A stretch of DNA of 64,000 nt from Nocardia niigatensis NBRC 100131 (GTDB lineage: Bacteria; Actinomycetota; Actinomycetes; Mycobacteriales; Mycobacteriaceae), in contig NZ_BAGC01000009.1 in the NCBI RefSeq assembly GCF_000308655.1, positions 62,001-126,000 on the forward strand. Reading direction: 5' to 3'. The notes under the pieces are model-generated. The model searched no databases, was not told where the DNA came from, and was given only the letters and a program-made list of their open reading frames with translations. The position numbers were made by a program, and so were the translations under genes. Positions 42,627 through 50,733 of the stretch are shown piece by piece. Position 1 is the first letter of the stretch; each line of letters opens with the position of its first letter.

Positions 42627-43886
42627 ATGAATGCGGGTGGTCACGACCCCGTGCGCGTGTTGTTGACCGGCGCGGCCGGTTACTTGGGCTCCCATGTGCA
42701 CCGTGCTCTGCTGGCCGGCGGTCACGAGGTCGTCGCGATCGATGCTCTGCTGGACACCGTGCACGGTGCGAATGCCGCCGCCCCCGAGGATGTTTCCCGC
42801 ATCGACGTCCGTGATCAGGCAGCGCTGGAACCCCTGCTCTCCGATATCGACGTGGTCTGCCATCTGGCGGCGGCCGTGCCGCTGCCGCAGTTGCGGGGCG
42901 CGCTCGAGCCGGCGCACGCAGACCTGTCGAATCTCCCTGCCCCGCAGGATGTTCCGCATCTGCGCCGAGTCTCCGGGGACGGGCAGCCCGGTCGCGAGGA
43001 TGCCGTGCACGGAGCCGGTCGGTGTGTGCGCGCCCCGGTCGGCGCGGACCGGGCGGGTGCGGGGCGGCCGGGCGCGGACGGGATGCGCTGGGCCGCGCTG
43101 TACGCCGCGCACAATGACGTGGGCACGGCCGTGCTGCTGGCCGCCATGGAGCACACGGGCGTGCGGCGGCTGGTGCTCGGTTCGTCTGTGGCCGTGTACG
43201 GCGAGGGCCGCTATCGGGGTGTGCGCTCCGGGCCGTTCTATCCGGGCCTGCGGCGGCGCGGGGACCTGGATCGGGGTTTGTTCGATCATCGCGCGCCGCG
43301 GTCGGGGGAGGTGCTGACCTGGGAGCCGATGGGGGAGGACGCCCCGCTGCGGCCCCGGAGCGCCTATGCGGCAAGCAAAGTCGCGCAGGAGCATTACGCG
43401 CTGGCGTGGGTCGCCAATACCGGCGGGAACGCCACGGTGTTGCGGTATCACCAGCTCTACGGGGAACCGGTGGCGGACGGCCGCCGGGTGCGGTCGGCGG
43501 AATCCGGTGTGGTGGCGCGCTTCCGGGCCGAACTGGCGGCGGGCCGCTCGCCGCAGGTGTTCGAGGACGGCGGTCAGGTGCGGGATTTCGTGCACGTGCG
43601 GGATGCGGCGGTGGCCACGGTCGCGGCGGTGGAGCGCCAGGTGCCCGGTTTCGTGCCGTTGAACATCGCGTCGGGGCGGCCGCTGACATTATGGGAGGTT
43701 GCCTCGGTCATGGCCAGGGCGGTGGACGGGCCGCCCCCGGTGGTGACCGGTCAGTGCCGTGTCACCGATATCCGCCATGTCGTCGCGCATCCGGAAAGAG
43801 CCCGGCACGCCCTGGATTTCACCGCGCGTACCGAGCCCGCCGAGGGCCTGGCCGACTATGCGGCGCGCGGGATCGGGCGGCGCTGA
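42627..43886 (+). CDS. NAD-dependent epimerase/dehydratase with an insertion
   Basis: 419 residues. Extended SDR fold: Rossmann motif VLLTGAAGYLGSH, DVVCHLAAAVPLPQ, LVLGSSVAVYGEG, catalytic Tyr-x3-Lys in SAYAASKVAQEHYALAW, and VRDFVHVRDAA. Similar to GalE3-type proteins encoded after the methylthioadenosine phosphorylase gene in mycobacteria. Between HLAAAVPLP and AALYAAHNDVGTAVLL there are about 55 extra residues rich in Gly/Arg/Ala/Pro (bases roughly 42905-43085) that do not look like the family, possibly an in-frame insertion or a stretch read out of frame by paired indels. Sugar substrate unknown. Confidence 0.85.
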   Translation: MNAGGHDPVRVLLTGAAGYLGSHVHRALLAGGHEVVAIDALLDTVHGANAAAPEDVSRIDVRDQAALEPLLSDIDVVCHLAAAVPLPQLRGALEPAHADLSNLPAPQDVPHLRRVSGDGQPGREDAVHGAGRCVRAPVGADRAGAGRPGADGMRWAALYAAHNDVGTAVLLAAMEHTGVRRLVLGSSVAVYGEGRYRGVRSGPFYPGLRRRGDLDRGLFDHRAPRSGEVLTWEPMGEDAPLRPRSAYAASKVAQEHYALAWVANTGGNATVLRYHQLYGEPVADGRRVRSAESGVVARFRAELAAGRSPQVFEDGGQVRDFVHVRDAAVATVAAVERQVPGFVPLNIASGRPLTLWEVASVMARAVDGPPPVVTGQCRVTDIRHVVAHPERARHALDFTARTEPAEGLADYAARGIGRR

Positions 43887-43910
43887 CCGTCCAGCCGATA
43901 GGCTCCCGGC

Positions 43911-44474
43911 ATGGACTCCCCGCTCCGGCTCGAGGTCATCATCGCCAGCGTGCGTCCCCAGCGGTTCGCGCCGGTGGTCGCGGACTGGTTCCTGCGGAGG
44001 GCCCGCGCCGATACGGATTTCGAGGTGGGCGTCATCGACCTCCTCGATACGCCGCTGCCGTTGGATCTCACCGAGACCAGTGCGGTGCGGGCGTTCCAGC
44101 AGCGGGTCGAGGGCGCGGACGCGTTCGTGGCCGTCACCTCCGAGTACAACCACGGCTACCCGGCGTCGCTGAAGACCGCCTTCGACAGCGTCAAGCGCGA
44201 ATGGCGCGGCAAGCCCATCGGTTTCGTCAGCTATGGCGGCCTGTCGGGCGGGCTGCGCGCGGTCGAGCAGCTGCGGCAGGTGGTCGCCGAGATCCATATG
44301 GTCTCCATCCGCGAGACCGTCAGTTTCCATGAGGCCAAACGCAAGTTCGACGCCGACGGCGAGACCCGGGACGGCGCGGCCATCGACGCCGCCGACCGCA
44401 TGCTGCGTCAGCTCGCCTGGTGGGCGGCGGCACTGCGCACCGCCCGGGCCGCGCAACCCTACCCGGGTAGTTAG
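43911..44474 (+). CDS. NADPH-dependent FMN reductase family protein
   Basis: 187 residues, flavodoxin-like fold. LEVIIASVRPQRFAPVVADWF gives the FMN phosphate loop; FVAVTSEYNHGYPASLKTAFDSV is the family's isoalloxazine-binding signature; FVSYGGLSGGLRAVEQLR follows. Such enzymes reduce FMN, quinones or azo compounds using NAD(P)H. It is 24 bases after the epimerase gene, so likely co-transcribed. Its stop overlaps the convergent eccE stop by four bases. Confidence 0.92.
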   Translation: MDSPLRLEVIIASVRPQRFAPVVADWFLRRARADTDFEVGVIDLLDTPLPLDLTETSAVRAFQQRVEGADAFVAVTSEYNHGYPASLKTAFDSVKREWRGKPIGFVSYGGLSGGLRAVEQLRQVVAEIHMVSIRETVSFHEAKRKFDADGETRDGAAIDAADRMLRQLAWWAAALRTARAAQPYPGS

Positions 44475-46114
44475 ACCGCGAAAGTGACTGCGGCGCGGGG
44501 CTGTCCGATGTACGTCGCCTCGCGGGGGATGGAGACCAGGGTGAGCGGCGCCTCGGTGGTTCCGGTGCGCAGCACGATCCGGTTGCCGGAGGCGCCGGGC
44601 TGGTGGACGGACAGGTCGGGTGTGGTGCCGGGCCAGCCGAGCGGATCGCCGGTCAGATAGATGGTGGTGAGGCCGGCGTGCGGCGCGGGGGCCAGCACGC
44701 CGTCCACCAGGGTCGCGGTGAAATCCGCGTCGGACTGGTGGGTTTCGATGGCGACGGTGAGCCGCTCCGGATTGCCGATGGTGGTGACCAGCTGCTGCCA
44801 GGCGTCGGGACGGTCGGTGCGGATGAGGAGGCGTTCGCCCACGGCCAGGGCACGAAAGACGATCTGCTGGGCGAGATAGAGCTCCCCGGCCAGATAGACG
44901 CTCGAAATGCCCTGCCCGACAAGTCGGATGGCGACGCCGTTGCCGTTGTCGTCGGAGCCGAGCAGCTGGCCGCAGCCGGCGGCCGGCAGTTCCAGGGATT
45001 CCAGGTCCGCGATGTCCCGGATCTCGGTGGGCACGATGGCGTCCAAGCCCGGCACGGCGAACGGGAGATGTGCGAGCAGGCCTTCCCGATGGCGGCCGTT
45101 CATGGAGATCATGTGCCGCTGCACAGGTTCCCCGGGCACTTCCCGGGCGGTGAGCCGCCAGGCCGCACCGACGCGCACGGTGTCGGCGCTGCGGCCGGGA
45201 CGCAGCCGCACGGCCACCGTGGTGCCGCGTGAGGCGGGTACCCACAGCTGGGCCAAGAGATCGGAGGTCAGCTGCCGGGGGTCCACGGCCGCACCGATGT
45301 TCACGCTGTGGCCGAGTTCGGCGTAGCGCCAGCGCTGGGTCAGTGCGCCCGGGTCGATGCCCGCGGTGACCTGCAGTGCGGCCTGCCGGATCTCGGGCGC
45401 GGTGAGCGGGCGGGCGGTGCAGTCGCCGTCCTCGAGGGTGCGCACGATGCGCTGGGTGGCGATGGTGACCGTCCGGCACGCACCCGTCAGTCCGCCGCCG
45501 CGCCGGGCCGCGGCCTCGGGGCAGACGAGCGGGTCGAAGGCGATGGCCAGCCACACCGTGCGATGCGCGGTGGCGGGCAGCGGTCCGAGCAGGGTTTCGT
45601 AGATCGCGCCCGCGGGTGTGCCGGAGCGGCTGCGGTAGCCGTGCGAGACGATGTCGATGCCGGACAGCAGAACGTCGTGCCGGCTCAGGCTTTTCGCGAG
45701 TTCCGGCAGCGGCAGCAGGTGGGTGGATCGCACGGCGGCTCGGCCGAGCCGGGTCAGTCCGCCCTTGGGCGGCAGCAGTTCGACGACCGCGACGACCCGG
45801 CTGCCGTCACGGTAGAGGCCCAGCGAGCGACCGTCGGGGGCGCGGAAATCGATGATGTCGGTCGGCGGGTGGCCGCGCCGGGTGCGGAAGCTGCCGCGGG
45901 TGGCGATCCAATCCGAAACGGTCCGTTTGCCAAGCGGTAGCAGAAGAATCAGACCGACCACTATGCCGAGGGCGACCGCGCTCCACCGCGACAGTCCACA
46001 GCCCATGGCGAGGATCAGAACGACCAGTCCGGCAAGCTGGGCCCACACCAGGTTCGCGAAGGAGATCCGGCCGAGCAACGGCCGGGTCGCCGTCTGTCCG
46101 GATTCGATCGTCAT
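44471..46114 (-). CDS. eccE: T7SS core protein EccE (ESX-4-like locus)
   Basis: 547 residues from ATG 46114 (MTIESGQTATRPLLG), preceded by GGGGA; upstream in-frame codons overlap the divergent eccB promoter. Two membrane spans at about 20-65, then the soluble EccE domain with WIATRGSFRTRRGH, HDVLLSGIDIVSHGYRS, TAHRTVWLAIAFDP and GCGQLLGSDDNGNGVA. It lacks the Gly/Pro head of the EccE at 9317. Early ESX-4 descriptions (M. tuberculosis) lack eccE, but M. abscessus and others carry it, as here. It is divergent from eccB. Confidence 0.92.
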   Translation of the reverse strand: MTIESGQTATRPLLGRISFANLVWAQLAGLVVLILAMGCGLSRWSAVALGIVVGLILLLPLGKRTVSDWIATRGSFRTRRGHPPTDIIDFRAPDGRSLGLYRDGSRVVAVVELLPPKGGLTRLGRAAVRSTHLLPLPELAKSLSRHDVLLSGIDIVSHGYRSRSGTPAGAIYETLLGPLPATAHRTVWLAIAFDPLVCPEAAARRGGGLTGACRTVTIATQRIVRTLEDGDCTARPLTAPEIRQAALQVTAGIDPGALTQRWRYAELGHSVNIGAAVDPRQLTSDLLAQLWVPASRGTTVAVRLRPGRSADTVRVGAAWRLTAREVPGEPVQRHMISMNGRHREGLLAHLPFAVPGLDAIVPTEIRDIADLESLELPAAGCGQLLGSDDNGNGVAIRLVGQGISSVYLAGELYLAQQIVFRALAVGERLLIRTDRPDAWQQLVTTIGNPERLTVAIETHQSDADFTATLVDGVLAPAPHAGLTTIYLTGDPLGWPGTTPDLSVHQPGASGNRIVLRTGTTEAPLTLVSIPREATYIGQPRAAVTFAV

Positions 46115-46243
46115 CGTCGGTCCCCGGCTCCGCGAAGTCGGCCCGCGCGCTGCCCGAGTGCGCTCGCGCAGTGGCCGAGTACGAATGAATGTCCTTGTCA
46201 CTGTACTGTGTTCGGTGAACGCAACGACTTGCCGGGGACTTGG

Positions 46244-47731
46244 ATGCCTTCGAAACCCACGACCCGATGGCAGGTGAGCGGCTACCGCTTCCTCGTCCGT
46301 CGCATGGAGCACGCCCTGGTTCGCAGGGACGTGCGAATGCTGCACGACCCCATGCGCTCACAGTCGCGGGCGTACGCCGCCGGGCTCATCCTCGCCTGTG
46401 TCGCACTGGCGGGTTGCGGAGTATTGGCTCTGCTCCGGCCGCAGGACAAGATCGGGTCCAGCAAGATCCTCATCGGCAAGGACTCCGGCGCCGTCTACGT
46501 CGTGCTCGACGATGTGGTGCATCCGGCGCTGAATCTGGCCTCGGCGCGACTGGCCGCCGGCGACGCGGCCAAGTCGGCGACCGTGAAGGAGTCCGAGCTC
46601 GCGGAGAAGCCGCGCGGGCAGCTGATCGGCATCCCCGGCGCGCCGAACTCCTTGAACTTCACGGGCGGCGACGGCCGCGCGTGGTCGGTGTGCGACGTGC
46701 TCTCCGATGACGGCAGCCGAACTCTCACCACCTCGGTACTGGCCGGCGATACGGCCCAGGCGGACAGGGCATCTCCCATGCCGTCGGGTAAGGCGCTGCT
46801 GGTGCGGGGCCGCGACCACGTGTACCTGATCTACGACAATCACCGCGCCCAGGTCGATCTGAACGATCGGGCTGTGGTCGACGCCCTCGATCTGCGCGGC
46901 CAGACCCCGCGGCCCATCAGCGACGGCCTGCTGAACGCGATTCCCGAGGTGCTCCCGCTGATCGCGCCGCGCATCGAGAATGCCGGGGCCGCAACGGATT
47001 ACCCGATCGGTGACCACCGCATCGGCGATGTCGTGCAGGTGCGGACCGACAGCAGGTACTACGTGGTGCTGCCCGACGGCCTGCAACCGGTCTCGGTGCT
47101 CACCGCCGACATCATCCGAAATGCCCACCGCGCCAGCGCCGCCGACGACTACATCGCGCAGGCCGACCGCACCGGCGCGCCTGTTTCGTCGGCCTTGCCG
47201 GTGTCGAAATATCCCGACCGCGCCCCGGCTCTGGTGGACGGCAAGGATCAGCCCGTCGACTGCCTGTCCTGGATACCGGTCCGCTCCGCCGACACCTCCG
47301 ACGGCAGTACGCACGCCGAACTGGCCATGCTCACCGGGCACGCCGTGCCGATTCCCGACCGCGCCAGGCTGGTTCCGCTGGCGCAGGCCGACGGCAGCGG
47401 GCCGAATGTGGACAGCTTCTATATGAAGCCGGGCGCGGGAGCATACGTGCAGTCCACCGGAATCGCGCCGGACAGTCAGCGCCACGACGGCCTGTTCTTC
47501 GTGTCCGACTACGGGGTGCGATTCGGCATCGAGAATCTGGATGTCGCCAAGGCTCTGGGCATGGACCCGGAGCGGGCGCGGCCGGAACCGACGCCGTGGG
47601 CGATCCTCGGATTGCTGGCTCCCGGACCGACTCTCAGCCGGGAAGCGGCCATGGTCGCCCACGACGGCGTGGCGCCCGATCCGAATCCCGCCGCGGAACC
47701 GGTGAAAACTCGGACGCCGAAAGCGAACTGA
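46244..47731 (+). CDS. eccB: T7SS core protein EccB (ESX-4-like locus)
   Basis: 495 residues from ATG 46244 (MPSKPTTRWQVSGYRF) with GGGGAC ahead; an earlier in-frame ATG at 46208 is unsupported. Family hallmarks YRFLVRRMEHALVRRDVRMLHDPMRSQ, one membrane span near 43-65, then the periplasmic repeat domain ending in SDYGVRFGIEN and PTPWAILGLLAPGPTLS. A TACTGT at 46204-46209 may be its -10. It is paralogous to the EccB at 2548 and converges on mycP with 21 bases between stops. Strand and order match eccB4 relative to the ribosomal operon in M. tuberculosis. Confidence 0.95.
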   Translation: MPSKPTTRWQVSGYRFLVRRMEHALVRRDVRMLHDPMRSQSRAYAAGLILACVALAGCGVLALLRPQDKIGSSKILIGKDSGAVYVVLDDVVHPALNLASARLAAGDAAKSATVKESELAEKPRGQLIGIPGAPNSLNFTGGDGRAWSVCDVLSDDGSRTLTTSVLAGDTAQADRASPMPSGKALLVRGRDHVYLIYDNHRAQVDLNDRAVVDALDLRGQTPRPISDGLLNAIPEVLPLIAPRIENAGAATDYPIGDHRIGDVVQVRTDSRYYVVLPDGLQPVSVLTADIIRNAHRASAADDYIAQADRTGAPVSSALPVSKYPDRAPALVDGKDQPVDCLSWIPVRSADTSDGSTHAELAMLTGHAVPIPDRARLVPLAQADGSGPNVDSFYMKPGAGAYVQSTGIAPDSQRHDGLFFVSDYGVRFGIENLDVAKALGMDPERARPEPTPWAILGLLAPGPTLSREAAMVAHDGVAPDPNPAAEPVKTRTPKAN

Positions 47732-47752
47732 GCTCGAGTGTCGGTGTCGAGT

Positions 47753-49186
47753 TCACGCGTCGGTGTCGCGCCTGCCGAATCCGCGGCGCAGCGGGAAGGA
47801 CGCGAGGAAGCCGAGCGCCAGCAGTAGCGCGACGATCGCGCTGCCGATCAGGGCGACATCGCGCGAGGTGTGATCGGGTGCGGGCGGTGGCGTCGGCAGG
47901 GCGAGCCGCTGATCGCGTGGCCCGGCAGGACGCTTGGGCGGCAGGCTGTTTCGCACCTGGGCGGTGAGCGCGGCCACGGGATCGACCGTGCCGTAACCGA
48001 TGGCCGGATTCCAGCCCTCGCCGGGCGCGTGCGCGGTGGCCTCGATGCGCGCGATGACGTCGGCGGCGCGCAGGTCCGGGTAGCGGGCGCGCACCAGCGC
48101 GGCGACGCCAGAGACCTGCGGCGCGGCGAAACTCGTTCCGCTGTAGGGGATCACCTGCCCCTGATTGGCCACCTTGGCCGTGGTGAGACCGGTATTGCGG
48201 GGATCCAGCGAGGCGATGCTCTCGCCCGGCGCGGCGACCCCCACCCACGGTCCGGGGACGGTGAACTTCGACGGCCGGCCGAAGGCGTCCACCGAACCGA
48301 CCGACAGCACGTAGGCGTCCCACCAGGCCGGAATCACATACGACGCCAGGTGATCCCACGGATCGTCGGCGGGATGCAGGGGATCCGCACCCGGATTGCT
48401 CGCTTTGCAGGTATCGGTATTACCCGCCGAGGCCACGATCACCACGTCCTTCTCGACGGCCGCGTATCGCACCGCCGCGCCCAGCGCACCCATCTCCGCA
48501 CTCGCGGGCTCGGTGGTCGGGCAGGCGACCAGGGAGATATTGATGACTCCCGCGCCCGCGTCGGCAGCCCGGCGCACCGCGGCGGCCAGCGCGGAGATCT
48601 TGCCGTAGCCGTCCGGCATATCGTCGGGCCCTTTCTCCCGGCCCGCGCCCTTGGTCTGGTAGAGCGCGCTGGTCTGGCGGATGGCCATGATCCGCGCCTC
48701 CGGAGCGACCCCGGCGAAGCCCTGCCCGGCGACCTGGGTGGCCGCGATCAGGCCGGCCACGACTGTGCCGTGGGCATCGCAGTCCTCGGTGCCGTCGCCG
48801 TCCGCGGACACGTAGTCGCCACCCGGAATCAGGCCGGGCAGCCGGGGGTGCGGGGACACCCCGGTGTCGATGACCGCAACCAGTTGCCCTGCGCCCCGGG
48901 AGAATTGCCACGCGTCGGTCAGGTCCAGGCTGCGCTGGGCGGCCGGGATGGCCGGCCCGTCGCCGCCGGACCGGGTGCTGAAGCAGGGGGAGTTGGCGGG
49001 GTGCTCGGTCTCGGTGGGCGGGGTGGCCGGACCGCCCGGCGGCAGCAGGCCGGCGTCGATGGGCGGCGGGCGGTCGGCGGCGGCGATACCCGGCGGGATG
49101 ACAGGGCCGAGTGAAACACTCAGCGCCAGCGCGGAAGCCGCGGCTGCGGTATGAAGTCCTCTGCTGCCCATGGTGCTACCGGACAT
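47753..49186 (-). CDS. mycP: mycosin, T7SS subtilisin-like protease (ESX-4-like locus)
   Basis: 477 residues from ATG 49186; Met6 (49171) is an alternative. Signal peptide to about residue 37, Pro-rich linker, then S8 protease domain with Asp107 (VAVIDTGV), His139 (CDAHGTVVAG) and Ser352 (SGTSFAAP), all present. Membrane span near 442-462 and short Arg-rich tail. It begins seven bases before the end of eccD, so the two are co-transcribed in reverse, as mycP4-eccD4 are in M. tuberculosis. Confidence 0.95.
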   Translation of the reverse strand: MSGSTMGSRGLHTAAAASALALSVSLGPVIPPGIAAADRPPPIDAGLLPPGGPATPPTETEHPANSPCFSTRSGGDGPAIPAAQRSLDLTDAWQFSRGAGQLVAVIDTGVSPHPRLPGLIPGGDYVSADGDGTEDCDAHGTVVAGLIAATQVAGQGFAGVAPEARIMAIRQTSALYQTKGAGREKGPDDMPDGYGKISALAAAVRRAADAGAGVINISLVACPTTEPASAEMGALGAAVRYAAVEKDVVIVASAGNTDTCKASNPGADPLHPADDPWDHLASYVIPAWWDAYVLSVGSVDAFGRPSKFTVPGPWVGVAAPGESIASLDPRNTGLTTAKVANQGQVIPYSGTSFAAPQVSGVAALVRARYPDLRAADVIARIEATAHAPGEGWNPAIGYGTVDPVAALTAQVRNSLPPKRPAGPRDQRLALPTPPPAPDHTSRDVALIGSAIVALLLALGFLASFPLRRGFGRRDTDA

Positions 49187-49192
49187 CGCCGA

Positions 49193-50653
49193 TCACAGCC
49201 CGCGCACGAGCGAGTAGAGGTCGGCCACCCAGAAGGTCAGCGGCACCACGGCGGCCACGAATCCGTACTCCAGCAGCTCCACCGCCCGGCGCACCGGCGG
49301 CGTCGCCTGCTGCCGGGGCACGAGGAAGCCCAGCACCAGCGCGGCGGCGAAAAGCGCCAGCGCCACCCCGAATATGGTGAGCGGCTGTCGCTGGGTGAGG
49401 GCCGCGCCCATCAGCACCAGCAGCACGATGGCCGTGCCGCCCGCGATCAGCACCACGGCCTGGTCGGCGCCCGCATAGGTGCGGCTGCGGAACATGAGCA
49501 CCACCGCGCACACCAGGGCCAGCGCCTGGCCCGGCCAGTACGGGGTCGCGGCGGTGGGATCCACGGCGGCGACCGCACCCGCCGCGACCACCACGGTCGT
49601 CGCCGCGACCAGTCCGGCCAGATAGTCGCGCGCCCGTGCGGATTTCGCGCACAGCACCTCCATGGTGGGCAGGGCGCGATGGTCGTCGGGGTCGTCCTCG
49701 GTGGGGTCGATCGGGGTGCCGGGTGCGGGAACCGGCGGCAGCGGCAGTTCGGCCAGCAGCATGGAAAGCCTTGGCGCCAGCGACAATCCGGTGAGACCCA
49801 GGGCCGCCGCACCGCCGCCGATGACATGCGCCGGCAGTTCTGTCAGCAGGCCCACCAGCGCCGCGGGAATGACGAAGACCGCCAGCGTGGTCGCGCCGAT
49901 GAACAGGCCCGCCCCGACGCCGCTCACCCGCCAGGCCAGGATCGCGGTGGCGCCGGCCAGAACCGCGCCCAGCAGCGTGTTGGCCCAGCCGTAGGGGCTC
50001 GGCACGAACAGCATGCCCGCGCTGAACGCGGTGGGCAGCGCGCAGCCGCCCAGCACCAGCGCGCTCGCGCGGTCCCGGTACAGGCGGCCGAGCACCGTGC
50101 CCGCGGTGACCAGCAGCAGGGCGACGAAGGTGGCCACGGTCGCGCTCACCCAGCCGGGGATCGCGGTGGGCGCGGTCAGCAGGCCGAAGCAGCCGGTCAG
50201 CATGATCGCGACGGCGAGCGCCGATCCGGTGAGCCGGGCCGTGCGCGGGGTCCAGCCGCGGAAATGGCCGGCGTCGGCGATGGCGACGTTGTGCATGATG
50301 TCGTCGAACAGCGGTGTGGGTGCGATGGATTCGGCGCTCTCCAGCATGAGCAGTTCGCCGTCGCGCACGCCCTGCTCGGTCAGGCTCAGGGAATTGGAGA
50401 ACGGCGGCTGCCCGATCCGCGCCAGCACCCACTCGTGCGGTTCGACCTGTTCCCCGTTGTGGTCGAAGTCATTGACGCGATTGTGCTGATCGACCATGTC
50501 GACCACGCTCGGAATCACCAGGGCCACCGGCACATCGACGGGAATGGCCAGGTCGACCTGGGTGTGCTTGGCCAGAATGGTGACTCGTGCCAGATCCGGC
50601 GCGCGGACCATGCCGCGGAGTTCCTCGAGCTGATCGGTACGCGACTGCGCCAC
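49193..50653 (-). CDS. eccD: T7SS membrane protein EccD (ESX-4-like locus)
   Basis: 486 residues from GTG 50653. This start is chosen because TACAGT (reverse strand, 50665-50660) ends six bases before it, which would give a leaderless mRNA; an ATG at 50671 would lie on that promoter. Residues about 20-105 are the ubiquitin-like domain (LARVTILAKHTQVDLAIPVDVP, WVLARIG). About eleven membrane spans follow, with a cytosolic loop PTEDDPDDHRALPTMEVL. Divergent from eccC. Confidence 0.92.
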   Translation of the reverse strand: MAQSRTDQLEELRGMVRAPDLARVTILAKHTQVDLAIPVDVPVALVIPSVVDMVDQHNRVNDFDHNGEQVEPHEWVLARIGQPPFSNSLSLTEQGVRDGELLMLESAESIAPTPLFDDIMHNVAIADAGHFRGWTPRTARLTGSALAVAIMLTGCFGLLTAPTAIPGWVSATVATFVALLLVTAGTVLGRLYRDRASALVLGGCALPTAFSAGMLFVPSPYGWANTLLGAVLAGATAILAWRVSGVGAGLFIGATTLAVFVIPAALVGLLTELPAHVIGGGAAALGLTGLSLAPRLSMLLAELPLPPVPAPGTPIDPTEDDPDDHRALPTMEVLCAKSARARDYLAGLVAATTVVVAAGAVAAVDPTAATPYWPGQALALVCAVVLMFRSRTYAGADQAVVLIAGGTAIVLLVLMGAALTQRQPLTIFGVALALFAAALVLGFLVPRQQATPPVRRAVELLEYGFVAAVVPLTFWVADLYSLVRGL

Positions 50654-50659
50654 GCCCGC

Positions 50660-50665
50660 ACTGTA
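50660..50665 (-). promoter_or_regulatory. -10 element for leaderless eccD
   Basis: Reverse-strand TACAGT followed by six bases and the GTG start codon, the spacing expected when transcription starts at the initiation codon. The forward-strand TACACT at 50687-50692 is the matching candidate for eccC. Confidence 0.5.
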
Positions 50666-50733
50666 CGGCATGATGGTTGCCGTCCGTACACTGTGGCCGC
50701 AATTCGATCCGAATCCGTGGGGGATTTTCTGCG

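Noticed and set aside
41504..42628. Reverse open frame continuing upstream of csoR for over 1 kb
   Set aside because: It is antisense to mtnP; the CsoR fold starts at the GTG at 41503, next to its operator.
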